Positions 5,927 through 13,987 are shown, counted from the stretch's first letter. The stretch is DNA of 23,057 nt from an uncultured Chloroflexota bacterium (GCA_937967325.1 CALBSQ010000074.1:1-23057); one strand, 5' to 3'. Numbers and translations are program-made. Notes: generated by a model from the letters alone, not told the origin.

Positions 5927-7543
5927 CTAGGAACTGGCGATGCTGTAGCTGACGGCGGCGGTGCTGTAGTTGAAGACCTGCACCAGCACTGTGCCACCGG
6001 TGGCGCTGGGCGTCACGGTGACGCTGGGCGCGCTGGAGGTCACGGCATCGCCCAGACCGGTCGCCCGCCCTTTGGCGCTGCCGAGGAGCGTGCCGTTCTG
6101 GTAGACGTTGAAGCCCACGGCGTGGGCCTGGCCCGCGTCGAAGGGACTGTAGTTGAGGGTGATCGTGGTCGCCGCGCCGCTCGGATTGGCGATTTCATAA
6201 TAGGCGAAAGCGCCGCCGGAAGTGCCGGCCAGCGCGCCGGTGACTGGGCCCGGCAGTTGCGCGGCCTGTACCTGCAGCGCGCCATGCATCCAGTCGTGGA
6301 TGGTGCACTGGTAACGGTAGGTCCCCGGCTTGGTCGAGCCGTTGGTGACGATCGACCAGGCATTGACGGACGTCAGGCCGTTGAAGTTGGGTCCAAGCAG
6401 CACACCCGCGTCGACCAGTTGGCTCGGATCGCTGAGCGCCGTGCCGGATGGTACGTTGCCCGGATCGCCGATGCCCTCCGGCTGACTCGCGCCCGGCTCC
6501 ACGCAGACCGCGGGCGGCGGCGCGCCAGGGATGTTCGGGATGCCGATGTAGCCGTGGCCGCAGTCGAACCCAAATGGCTGGGGCAAGTTCGGGCCATCGG
6601 CGGGGAAGGTCACGGTGTGCAGATTGATCTGGTCCTGCCAGACGTAGTGAACCTGGTCGCCCGGCGCCAGGGAGAGCGGCTGCGTGGGGAACATCTCATC
6701 GATGCGGACGTGGTCGCCGCCGGCGGCGCCTACGCGCACCTCGTAGGTCCGCGTACCCGGGTCCCCGCCAGTGTAGCGCATCACGTCGGCGGCCTTTTCC
6801 GCGGCGATGCCCTGGTCGCGCTCGCTCGCGTACTGCTGCTGCGACGCGACATCGATCTGCGCCTGGGTCGTGGTGGGCTGGCCGGCGTCGACCACGGTCA
6901 GGTCGCCGCTCATGTTGGGATGGATGTAGCAGAGGTACTTGTACTTGCCCGGCGGGGCGACGATCTTGATCAACTGATCGAGCACGGACGGGTTGCCCTT
7001 GCTGTCGAGGCCCACATTGGGACCGGTGACTTCGATGTCGTCGCCACCGCTGAAGGTACAGGGCGCCTGGCCGAGCGCCGCCACCCCGCACACCGTCGGG
7101 CCAAAGCCGTTGTTGAAGGCGATGCTCCCACCGCCGTGGGTGCTGCCGCCGGTGATGGGGAAGTTGGACGGCCCGAACTCGATCTTCGGCGCGCCCGTGC
7201 TGGTCGCCGGTATCGGATCCTCGCGGTCCAGCAGCGCGACTGGGTAGACGGAACGGGCCACGCTCTCGTCGGTCGCGAAGGCAACGATGTGGAAGGAGCC
7301 CGGCGCCGACTGGAAGTCGAGCGTGTCGCCACTGTGGATAGTGACCTGGCGGGAGAAGAAGTCCGCATACTCGAAGAGGCGGTTGAATGGTGGGAACGGC
7401 TGCTGGTTGGCCTGGTCGGGGTGGTCGACGCCGATGACCAGCGGCGCTGTGCCAGTGGCTGGCTGCGCCAAGGCCGGCGCCTGGAAGCCAAGCAGCAATA
7501 CCAGCGCCAGGCCGGCGCGTGCGATGATGGGTAGAGCGCGCAT
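5927..7543 (-). CDS. Exported protein with two type-1 copper cupredoxin domains (538 aa)
   Basis: The ATG at 7543 (AAAGGGGA upstream) opens a signal peptide with cleavage near APALAQ (residues 22-27). Domain 1, about residues 34-218, has a full type-1 copper set: His85 in SFHIVAF, then Cys205, His208 and Met211 in CYIHPNM. Domain 2, about residues 265-427, repeats it: His309 in LHTVTF, then Cys413, His416 and Met419 in CTIHDWM. The spacing from first His to Cys is about 120 and 104 residues, much longer than in plastocyanin, so both domains carry large inserts. The inserts contain extra Cys residues (152 and 162; 328 and 347) that could form disulfides. The last 100 residues form a beta-rich region (YYEIANPSGAATTITLNY to YSIASS). 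A periplasmic or extracellular electron carrier or copper protein is likely; the partner is unknown. It lies 26 bp behind the gene at 7570-7947. Confidence 0.9.
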   Translation of the reverse strand: MRALPIIARAGLALVLLLGFQAPALAQPATGTAPLVIGVDHPDQANQQPFPPFNRLFEYADFFSRQVTIHSGDTLDFQSAPGSFHIVAFATDESVARSVYPVALLDREDPIPATSTGAPKIEFGPSNFPITGGSTHGGGSIAFNNGFGPTVCGVAALGQAPCTFSGGDDIEVTGPNVGLDSKGNPSVLDQLIKIVAPPGKYKYLCYIHPNMSGDLTVVDAGQPTTTQAQIDVASQQQYASERDQGIAAEKAADVMRYTGGDPGTRTYEVRVGAAGGDHVRIDEMFPTQPLSLAPGDQVHYVWQDQINLHTVTFPADGPNLPQPFGFDCGHGYIGIPNIPGAPPPAVCVEPGASQPEGIGDPGNVPSGTALSDPSQLVDAGVLLGPNFNGLTSVNAWSIVTNGSTKPGTYRYQCTIHDWMHGALQVQAAQLPGPVTGALAGTSGGAFAYYEIANPSGAATTITLNYSPFDAGQAHAVGFNVYQNGTLLGSAKGRATGLGDAVTSSAPSVTVTPSATGGTVLVQVFNYSTAAVSYSIASS

Positions 7544-7569
7544 GACTAGGTCCCCTTTCACCACTTCCG

Positions 7570-7947
7570 CTAGATGCCGCCGACGCCGCTGGGGCGCGCT
7601 GGGCGACTCACGGAATCGTGGAGGCACTCGGGTAACGGCCCGGCCAGCGGTTGACCAAAGTCAATGCCATGTACCAGCTTGACCTGCTCTTTGAACCACT
7701 GGTCGAAGGGGTGATCGGACTGTCTCAGCGCCTGGAGGGAGCGGGCCGGATCATCACCTTCCAGGTAGACAATGCTCAGATCACCCTGGGGAGTGTGTTG
7801 GATGTACCAGGCCTCCCCGGCAAGACCAACGCGCCGGTGGAAGTCTTCATAGTCACTTCGGCGCGTGCCCTGGACTTCCTGGGTGATACGCCGAGCCACG
7901 TCCGCCCCACCCGGCAGACAAGGCGCCGCGAAGGCTAAAGTTGCCAT
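7570..7947 (-). CDS. Conserved small protein, paralogue of the gene at 2258-2602 (125 aa)
   Basis: Family not recognised by name. The ATG at 7947 has GGAG five bases upstream. The product aligns along most of its length with that of 2258-2602: GTRRSDY (residues 27-33), HTPQGDLSIVYLEGDDP (51-67), then FDQWFKEQVKLVHGIDFGQP and a Pro-rich GPLPE end. This copy has a longer C-terminal tail. It has no signal peptide and no membrane segment, and one Cys at residue 10 and one near the end. It is the first gene after the LuxR regulator, with 203 bp between them, and is followed 26 bp later by the two-copper protein, so these two probably share a transcript. One paralogue sits near each end of the exported cluster. 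Confidence 0.8.
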   Translation of the reverse strand: MATLAFAAPCLPGGADVARRITQEVQGTRRSDYEDFHRRVGLAGEAWYIQHTPQGDLSIVYLEGDDPARSLQALRQSDHPFDQWFKEQVKLVHGIDFGQPLAGPLPECLHDSVSRPARPSGVGGI

Positions 7948-8105
7948 GGCGTCTCCATCCTCTCTGCGCTCTAACGCAACGGGTTCACGAGCGAGTCGCG
8001 ACTACTCCCGCCAGCCTACCAAGCGAGCATCTACGCAGCATCAGCAGAATTGCGCAGAGTTAGGACGGACGATGCGAAGGTTTCGCCAGGGAGTACGTAG
8101 GAACC

Positions 8106-8125
8106 GAACAGGCCGGAACAAGCCG
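8106..8125. promoter_or_regulatory. Tandem 10-bp direct repeat, operator candidate
   Basis: GAACAGGCCG is followed immediately by GAACAAGCCG, two copies that differ at one base and are spaced by one helical turn. They sit in the 203-bp gap between the LuxR regulator gene and the first gene of the exported cluster, where a promoter would be expected. A binding site for the neighbouring regulator is possible but not shown. I see no convincing -35/-10 pair in this gap. Confidence 0.3.
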
Positions 8126-8150
8126 GTCAGTGACGGTCTTGGGGCTCCAG

Positions 8151-11100
8151 CTAGCGCGGCTGGCGGATCGTTCGGTCGGCTCTCGTCGCCAGGCCCTTCT
8201 CAACCGCCCAGGCGGCGACTTGCGAGCGCGTCGTGAATCCCAATTTGGAGAGGATGTTTTCGACGTGCTTGGCGGCGGTGCGCTCGCTCACCACCAAGGT
8301 ATCGGCCAGGGCGCGGTTGGACTTGCCCAGAGCGACCAACGCCGCCACCTCGCGCTCCCGCTCGGTCAAGCCGGCGAAGGCTTGCTTGGCGGCGCGGCGC
8401 GGCGTCGGCGGTGGGAGACCGGGAATGTGCCTGGCGGCGCCTGCCAGAAAGGTCTCTCGCAGCGTCGCATCGGTGAGCGTGGCCCCGAGTTCTGCAACGA
8501 CGGTGCTCGCGGCGGCCGCGGCGGCCGCGGCCTGGTCACGGCGGCCCTGCGCGCGGTAGACGGTTGCCAGGCTTGCTTCGAGACGCCAAAGCAACGGTCG
8601 TAGTCCAAGCTTAGACGCGACGCTGCGCGCGCCGGCGATCGCCTGTTCGGCTTCGTCCCATCGTCCTAACGCTGCCAGCGCCTGGCCGCGGAGGAGCCAC
8701 AGCGTCGGGATGACCGCGTCCTGACCCACCTCGGCATTTGCCGCCGGCAAGATCAATCGATCGACGATCCGCAATGCCGCTTCGCCGTCGTCGCGAGCCA
8801 GGGCAAGCTCGGCGCGCGCGCACCAGATCAGCCGTTGCGGCAACGTTTGGGCCGGAGCCTCGGCGCTAAGCGCAGCGTCAAGTACGGACACCGCGCGAGC
8901 GTAATCGCGCTCCGCCACGTAGACCTTGCCGAGCAACGCCGCCGTGACACGAATCGAGTAGAGTGCGCCAACTCCTTGCGCCAGTTCCAGTCCCTTTTCG
9001 AGGTGTCGCTGCGCCTCGGGCAGCGCGAGCAGGTCGAGATACAGGGCGCCCAGGATGCGGTGCGCCACGATGAGCCACTTGCGGTGTTCGATCTCTTCAG
9101 AAATGTTCAGCGCAGCTTGTGCGTCGACCAACGCCCGGGCGAATTCGCCCCACGGGCCGAGGGCGCCGGCGAGATAGGCAAGCGCGAAGGCCTCGCCCGC
9201 CCGCCATCCAATCGACCGAGCGATTTTGAGCGACTGGTCACCGACGCGTTTCACCTCTGCCAGGCTCGTTGCCGCCCAGACGACCGGGCCGTGGAGGTAG
9301 TGGACCCCGCGTACGGCCAACATGGTCAAGGCGGTGACCATTCCCTCGCGGTCGTCCAGTTCCCGATAGAGTGCCGCCGCCCGCTCGTAATAGCGGGCGC
9401 CGGCGCGGAGGTCGCCGCTGAAATAGCTTGCCAGGCCGATGGAGTCCAGCGTCTCGGCCTCACCTCGGCGGTCCCCGAGCGCCTCGACAATCCGCAGCGC
9501 CTCCTCGTGATACCGCAGCCCGTCCAGCGGCTGGTCCGCCTCCACGTGCCAGTAGCCCAGGCCCCGCAAGCTGCGGGCGAGCGTGCATGGCTCACCGATG
9601 AGACGTGCCAGCTCTAGCGCCTGGCGAAAATAGACTCCTGCTCGCTGATAGTCACGGCCAATCCAGAGGAAGCCGAGGTCGAAGAGGCTCTGCCATTGCG
9701 CGGATCGATCCGCCGCCCGACGGGCGGCGTCGAGCGATCGTTGGTAGTCCTGCTGCGTCCCCTCAAAGTCGCCGATGACCTCGTAGGCCTGCCCTCGCTG
9801 GCGATGCAACAGCGACGGGGGATCGAGCGCCAGCTGCCGCGCCGCCTCCAGCGCCTGTGTAAAGTGCTCGATAGCCGAGCGCGGTGCGTACAGCGCTTGC
9901 GCTCGCTCGCCGGCGCGCTGGGCGTATTCCATGACTTTCGGCCACACGCCGGCCGCCGAGAAATGGGAGGCCAGATCGGCCACGTGCGCCTCCAGCGCGC
10001 CGGCGTAGACGAGCTCCATCGCTTCGCCGATAGCCTGATGCAGCGCCCGGCGCTCCCGCGCCAGCAGGCTGGCATAGACCGCCTGCCGGGTCAGCGCGTG
10101 CCGAAACGCGAAGACATCCGCAGATTCTTCCACCACCAGTTGAGCCGCGATAAGCTGCTTGACCAGATGGAGCAGCGAGGCGTCATCCTGCCGCGTCAGA
10201 TGTTGCAAGAGATCGATGTCGAAGCGCCGGCCAGTTACCGCGGCCAGGTCGAGCAGGTGGCGGGCTGCCACGCTCAATCCATCCAGGCGACGCTGCACCG
10301 CCGCGTGGACGCTGCGTGGGATGCGCAGCTCGTCGAGCGGTTTTCGATCCCAGGCCCCGGCCTCGAAGAAGATATCGCCGGCCGTGACCAGCGCCTTCAG
10401 TATCTCCTCGGTGAAGAACGGGTTGCCTTCGGCCAATGCGTAGAGCGCTACCAGGAACTCCGACCGCACCGGACGCTCTAACCGGAAGATGGCTCGAACC
10501 ATCGTGTCGACCTCGACCATGCTGAGACGAATCAGAGCGCACTCGGCCGCTAGTCGCTCGCGCTCCAATGCCCCAATGAAGCGAGCCAGGCCAGGCTGTA
10601 CCTCGTCACCCCGATACGTCAGGAGCAGGAGAATGGGCAAGGTGTCGATGTGGCGAGCCAGGTGCAGCAGGAAATCCAGACTGGCATCGTCGCTCCAGTG
10701 CAGGTCTTCGACGACGAGGAGTAGGGGATGACGTGTGGCAAGGCGAGTAATGACCTGGTTCAAGTCCTGAAGAAGGCGGCGTCTTTCCTGTTCGGGCTCG
10801 CGCGCAGGACCGGGCGACGACCGGGGCGAGAGGTCGCTTATTTCCGGGAGCAGCCCGCCGAGCTCCGGCCCCACGCGGCCCAGATAGGCGGCGACCTTCT
10901 CCGGAGAACACGAGGAAAGGAAGCCGCGGAGGAGATCAAGCAGTGGAGCATACGGGAGCAGGCGGTCCTGCTCGAAGCAGTTCCCCCGCAGCGTGAGCGC
11001 GGCAGCAACTCTCGGCGCCGGTCGCGCTTGGAGGCGCGCCTTGACTTCGGCGATGAGCCGAGACTTGCCGATGCCTGCTTCACCGACCAGGACAGCCACC

Positions 11101-11207
11101 CGGCCTCGCCCCGCCCAGGCCTGCTCTGCCAGCCGAAGCAGTGTTTCCAAGTGAGCGGCACGCCCAACGTGTACCGGGCAGATCAGCGAACCGTCGAATG
11201 TCCTCAC
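8151..11207 (-). CDS. Large LuxR-family regulator with AAA ATPase and TPR regions (1018 aa)
   Basis: An ATP-dependent LuxR-type (LAL-like) transcription regulator. Near the N terminus VGRAAHLETLL leads into Walker A GEAGIGKS (residues 42-49). Walker B is LLLVVEDLHW (162-171). The middle, about residues 380-930, is a long helical, TPR-like array rich in paired A/L/Y/G helices (for example AIEHFTQALEAARQL). The C terminus is a LuxR helix-turn-helix, LTEREREVAALVALGKSN through AAKHVENILSKLGF (947-990). I chose the GTG at 11207 because AGGGGA lies nine bases upstream and the family fold begins just after it. An ATG at 11282 would add 25 unusual residues behind a poor site. The much longer open frame upstream overlaps divergent genes and is not real. 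An effector is probably sensed by the TPR part. The likely target is the exported cluster downstream. Confidence 0.92.
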   Translation of the reverse strand: MRTFDGSLICPVHVGRAAHLETLLRLAEQAWAGRGRVAVLVGEAGIGKSRLIAEVKARLQARPAPRVAAALTLRGNCFEQDRLLPYAPLLDLLRGFLSSCSPEKVAAYLGRVGPELGGLLPEISDLSPRSSPGPAREPEQERRRLLQDLNQVITRLATRHPLLLVVEDLHWSDDASLDFLLHLARHIDTLPILLLLTYRGDEVQPGLARFIGALERERLAAECALIRLSMVEVDTMVRAIFRLERPVRSEFLVALYALAEGNPFFTEEILKALVTAGDIFFEAGAWDRKPLDELRIPRSVHAAVQRRLDGLSVAARHLLDLAAVTGRRFDIDLLQHLTRQDDASLLHLVKQLIAAQLVVEESADVFAFRHALTRQAVYASLLARERRALHQAIGEAMELVYAGALEAHVADLASHFSAAGVWPKVMEYAQRAGERAQALYAPRSAIEHFTQALEAARQLALDPPSLLHRQRGQAYEVIGDFEGTQQDYQRSLDAARRAADRSAQWQSLFDLGFLWIGRDYQRAGVYFRQALELARLIGEPCTLARSLRGLGYWHVEADQPLDGLRYHEEALRIVEALGDRRGEAETLDSIGLASYFSGDLRAGARYYERAAALYRELDDREGMVTALTMLAVRGVHYLHGPVVWAATSLAEVKRVGDQSLKIARSIGWRAGEAFALAYLAGALGPWGEFARALVDAQAALNISEEIEHRKWLIVAHRILGALYLDLLALPEAQRHLEKGLELAQGVGALYSIRVTAALLGKVYVAERDYARAVSVLDAALSAEAPAQTLPQRLIWCARAELALARDDGEAALRIVDRLILPAANAEVGQDAVIPTLWLLRGQALAALGRWDEAEQAIAGARSVASKLGLRPLLWRLEASLATVYRAQGRRDQAAAAAAAASTVVAELGATLTDATLRETFLAGAARHIPGLPPPTPRRAAKQAFAGLTEREREVAALVALGKSNRALADTLVVSERTAAKHVENILSKLGFTTRSQVAAWAVEKGLATRADRTIRQPR

Positions 11208-11423
11208 AGCAAGCCATCCCCTGACCAGAAACCGATGCGGGTGGCCCCGACTGCACGGGCCTCCGCGCGATCGGACCGTCATTGCTCCGCTGAACCGATC
11301 TATACAGATGGTAGAGCTAGCATACGGCGCCCCACAAGCGACCGTGCGCTCAACTCCGGCCGCGACGATCGAATCGGACTGTATACTCAGGAGTAGCGAC
11401 ACCCAACGGCGAGGGGGATATAC

Positions 11424-11609
11424 GTGCGCTGGCTCACAACGGATCGAGTGTATTGCCTGGATTGCGCCGAGCTCGGACAAGTCCGCAGCCGCTGGTTCAG
11501 CGAAGGCCACGCCCCGCGCTGCCCCCATTGCGGCAGCCGAGCCGTGGAGCGGCGCAACACCCCATTGCGCGTGCTGCGCGACGTGCTGGTCATCACCAAC
11601 GGCGCTTGA
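11424..11609 (+). CDS. Small zinc-ribbon protein (61 aa)
   Basis: A short protein with two Cys pairs, YCLDC (Cys11, Cys14) and CPHC (Cys33, Cys36), spaced as in a zinc ribbon. The rest is basic (ERRNTPLRVLRD). The start is GTG at 11424, preceded by GAGGGGG at good spacing. A TATACT box at 11382-11387 could be the -10 of its promoter, but I see no matching -35. It is divergent from the LuxR gene and 59 bp upstream of the oxidoreductase gene on the same strand. No specific function can be named; nucleic-acid or protein binding is typical of such ribbons. Confidence 0.65.
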   Translation: MRWLTTDRVYCLDCAELGQVRSRWFSEGHAPRCPHCGSRAVERRNTPLRVLRDVLVITNGA

Positions 11610-11668
11610 GCGTTCGGAAATCCGGCGGCCGGTGGCCGTCCACACGAATACGGTTAGAGGGATGGGCG

Positions 11669-12697
11669 ATGGCTGAGTCGTTGCGGGGGATTCTGGTCGG
11701 GCTAGGCGGCCGCGGTCGTTACTGGCTGGGCAATGGCATGCGCCATCCTGACGTTCGTTGGGTTGCTGGCGTCGAGCCGGTCGAGGCCAATCGGGAGCGC
11801 GCCGTAGCGGCCGGAGCGCCGGCTGATCACCTCTACCCCACGCTCGATGAGGCGCTGGCGGCGTTCCAGGGCCGGGCGGACTTCGTGATGGACGTGACCC
11901 CACCGGCCACGCACGAGACAATCGCCGTTCAGACGTTCGCGGCCGGACTCCATCTCATCGGGGAGAAGCCCATGTCCGACGACTTTGCCGCGGCCAAGCG
12001 CATGGTTGAGGCGGGGCGGGGGGCCGGCAAGCGTCACATGATCACCCAGAACTACCGCTTCGGTCCGCAGCCGCGCACGACTCGTCGTCTAGTAGCTGAG
12101 GGCCTGGTCGGAACGGTGGGCCAGATCGACGTGGCCTTCTACATGAACTGGGCCGATAGCCCCGGCTCCCACTACGTCACCCAGCCCTACATGTTCACCA
12201 AAGACATGGGCATCCATCACTTTGACATGCTGCGCTACGTCCTCGATAAGGATGCCGAGTCGGTGCGCTGCGCGACCTGGAATCCTTCCTGGGGCTGGCA
12301 CCAGGGCGACGCGTCCCACGTCGCCGTGTTCAACTTTGGCGGCGCGTTCGCTGTCCACCGCGGCGTCGGTTGTGCCGTGGGCACGCGCACCACCTGGAAC
12401 GGCGAGTGGCGCATCGAGGGGCCGCAAGGCACGCTCACCTGGGAGGGTCCCGACCTCTATTACACCCACCTGCACCGGGCCGACAAGCCGCGCCGTGAGC
12501 AGGTGTTTCCGGATCGGCCCGCGACCCCTGCCGGCCAGGACCCGCTGCTGACCGAGTTCGCCGCGGCGATCCGGGAGGGACGGGAGCCGGAGTGCAATGC
12601 CGCCGACAATTTGCACAGCCTGGCCATGGTGGAGGGCTGCGTGCGCAGCGCCGAGGCGGGCGGCCAGAAGGTGTCGCTGACCGACCTGCTTGTTTAG
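11669..12697 (+). CDS. Gfo/Idh/MocA-family oxidoreductase (342 aa)
   Basis: An NAD(P)-dependent dehydrogenase of the Gfo/Idh/MocA family, at typical length. The N-terminal Rossmann fold opens ILVGLGGRGRYWL (GxGGRG, residues 11-16). The family signature EKP is at 99-101 in LIGEKPMSDD, with Lys100 as the expected catalytic lysine. The second domain has the KDMGIHHFDMLRY segment (Asp179, His183 and His184), the usual place of the catalytic Asp/His pair. Substrates of this family are sugars, inositols and their phosphates; which one applies here cannot be told. The ATG at 11669 has AGAGGG upstream, and homology starts there. The nearby aminotransferase and sugar-binding protein suggest a shared carbohydrate or cyclitol route, though they lie on the other strand about 1.7 kb away. 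Confidence 0.93.
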   Translation: MAESLRGILVGLGGRGRYWLGNGMRHPDVRWVAGVEPVEANRERAVAAGAPADHLYPTLDEALAAFQGRADFVMDVTPPATHETIAVQTFAAGLHLIGEKPMSDDFAAAKRMVEAGRGAGKRHMITQNYRFGPQPRTTRRLVAEGLVGTVGQIDVAFYMNWADSPGSHYVTQPYMFTKDMGIHHFDMLRYVLDKDAESVRCATWNPSWGWHQGDASHVAVFNFGGAFAVHRGVGCAVGTRTTWNGEWRIEGPQGTLTWEGPDLYYTHLHRADKPRREQVFPDRPATPAGQDPLLTEFAAAIREGREPECNAADNLHSLAMVEGCVRSAEAGGQKVSLTDLLV

Positions 12698-12729
12698 TGC
12701 CGCATCGCTCGTGTCAACCGGGCGACGCC

Positions 12730-13605
12730 CTACCGCTGTGCCGGTGCCGGCGTCCCCAGCGTCCAAGCCGGCACTGCGTCGGGGAACCAGGGTCGGACGA
12801 GCAACGCGGTTTCGCGCACGAGCTGCTGCATCTGTGGCGGGATGTCACGAGCAAACTGAGGCGAGGTCGTGAACATCCCGATGAGACGCTCGTAGAGGCG
12901 GTCTGGCTGATAGCGCAGCGTGGCCAGCTCCTGAGCGAGCCAGCGCGCTCCGGGATAGAAGCGCCCATTAAGGGCAAAGATTGCTCGCATCAAGTGCCCC
13001 ATCACGTCGTCCAGAACGGTATGCAGGAAGGCCCCGTCGCCGCGCATCGCGGCCTTGTGCAGGTGATAGAGCACAGGCAGCTTGAGGGCAGCGAGCTGTT
13101 GACCGACCATCTTTTCGATCAGATCGTCGGGGAGCCGGCGCAGTCGCCCTTGTATCTCCAGAACCCTGCCGTCGGGATCGCTGAGCGCCAGGCCCGATTG
13201 CAGCCAGGAAAGCGGCGACCAGAAGCCATAGCGGTCCGGCGAGTACCGCTCCACGTCCTGCTGGACGACGACCTGTTCGATGACGCGCTCGATCGCCGCG
13301 ATGGTGACGTGCATGAGCTCGACCTCACGGTCGCCAACTCGCAGCCGGTCCAGCTCCATTCGCTCGTGGCGAAGGAGCTGTGGAGAGAGGCGATCCGATT
13401 CGCTCAGCGCCCGGAGCGCCAAATAGCGCTTCGGTCGCTCTAGGATTTCATCCCACAAACAGAGCAGATCAAGGTCGGAGAAATAGTCGGCTCGGCCGGA
13501 TCCGGCCGAGCCGATGAGCAGCACGCCGGCGAGTCCCGGGGCCTCATCGAAGGTGGAAAGCACCTTCGCCAGCACGTCACTCTGGAAGAGGTCGCTCTCC
13601 GCCAT
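12730..13605 (-). CDS. Nucleotidyltransferase-domain protein, DUF4037-like (291 aa)
   Basis: The N terminus carries the Pol-beta-type nucleotidyltransferase motif: LLIGSAGSGRADYFSDLDLL (GS at 32-33, metal-binding Asp44 and Asp46). A likely third acidic residue lies in the strand EVELMHV. The remaining two thirds are helical, with WSPLSWLQSGLALSDPDGRVLEIQ and PVLYHLHKAAMRGD, a layout like that of DUF4037-type or aminoglycoside-adenylyltransferase-like proteins. The acceptor substrate is unknown. The ATG at 13605 has AGAGGG upstream and a promoter candidate 30 bp further. The gene ends 32 bp from the convergent oxidoreductase gene. A 28-bp perfect palindrome (13487-13514) lies inside the codons for the active-site loop. 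Confidence 0.88.
   Translation of the reverse strand: MAESDLFQSDVLAKVLSTFDEAPGLAGVLLIGSAGSGRADYFSDLDLLCLWDEILERPKRYLALRALSESDRLSPQLLRHERMELDRLRVGDREVELMHVTIAAIERVIEQVVVQQDVERYSPDRYGFWSPLSWLQSGLALSDPDGRVLEIQGRLRRLPDDLIEKMVGQQLAALKLPVLYHLHKAAMRGDGAFLHTVLDDVMGHLMRAIFALNGRFYPGARWLAQELATLRYQPDRLYERLIGMFTTSPQFARDIPPQMQQLVRETALLVRPWFPDAVPAWTLGTPAPAQR
13487..13514. repeat. 28-bp perfect palindrome inside the nucleotidyltransferase gene
   Basis: The stretch reads the same on both strands without a mismatch, with its centre at GGATCC (13498-13503). On the minus strand it codes for the GSAGSGRA active-site loop. In RNA it could form a hairpin of up to about 12 bp. Confidence 0.9.
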
Positions 13606-13635
13606 GCTTTCCCTCTCCCCAACCGCCGAAGCGCC

Positions 13636-13664
13636 ATTGTACCGCGCCGCCGACCCGGTGTCGG
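13636..13664 (-). promoter_or_regulatory. Promoter candidate for the nucleotidyltransferase gene
   Basis: On the minus strand CCGACA (-35, at 13664-13659) is followed after 17 bases by TACAAT (-10, at 13641-13636). The -10 matches five of six consensus bases and the -35 four of six. The start codon is 30 bases further on. Confidence 0.4.
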
Positions 13665-13846
13665 TGCATCCGAGGACCGGCCCACGGCGTAGTAGCAGCA
13701 GAGCAGACACAGGGGAAAGGAGCTTGGTCTATTGAAGCGCTCATGAGGCTCTTAGGAGTCATTAAGGTGGCCACCGGACACTCTAAGGGCCAATTAATGG
13801 TGGGCCGGTACAGTTTGTGCGATGAAGAACGAAAGTAGGTAGTGCA

Positions 13847-13987
13847 ATGGCGATGGTCATTGCCGGACAGTTTCTAGGAGCACTCGGGATGCTGTTGTGG
13901 CTCGGCCCGCGGGCGAGGGTGCGCCTGGAGCTAATCCCCCTGTACAGCGAGCGATCGCTGCCAGGTTGGAGTTCCCGAGCGCGCTAG
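13847..13987 (+). CDS. Possible small membrane peptide (46 aa)
   Basis: An ATG at 13847 (a second in-frame ATG follows two codons later) opens 46 codons. The start has one hydrophobic stretch, MVIAGQFLGALGMLLWL, and the rest is basic and polar (RARVRLELIPLYSERSLPGW). The upstream sequence GTAGGTAGTGCA gives only a weak ribosome binding site. It would lie 25 bases before the zinc-ribbon gene on the same strand. It may be a real small membrane protein or a chance frame; the evidence is thin. Confidence 0.25.
   Translation: MAMVIAGQFLGALGMLLWLGPRARVRLELIPLYSERSLPGWSSRAR

Noticed and set aside
6122..7534. 470-codon open frame on the plus strand
   Set aside because: It lies fully opposite the two-copper protein gene, whose signal peptide and copper motifs are clear. 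The antisense translation is rich in Arg/Gly/Val with no domain or ribosome binding site, as expected for a shadow frame in GC-rich DNA.
8505..8535. GCGGCCGCG direct repeats that look like a repeat element
   Set aside because: They are codons for an alanine run in the LuxR protein and do not extend beyond it.
9696..10481. 261-codon plus-strand frame opposite the LuxR gene
   Set aside because: Opposite the TPR/ATPase region of a clear regulator; no motif or start signal.
11208..11921. N-terminal extension of the LuxR reading frame by up to 238 codons
   Set aside because: It overlaps the divergent zinc-ribbon gene and the start of the oxidoreductase gene, and its sequence has no domain. The GTG at 11207 has a usable ribosome binding site right before the ATPase fold.
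12730..13605. MNT/HEPN-type toxin-antitoxin reading of the nucleotidyltransferase gene
   Set aside because: The protein is 291 residues, far longer than MNT antitoxins, and no small HEPN partner gene is adjacent.
13743..13838. 31-codon ORF on the plus strand starting MRLLGVIKVATG
   Set aside because: The nearest AAAGGAG is about 21 bases away, too far for a ribosome binding site, and there is no recognisable feature.
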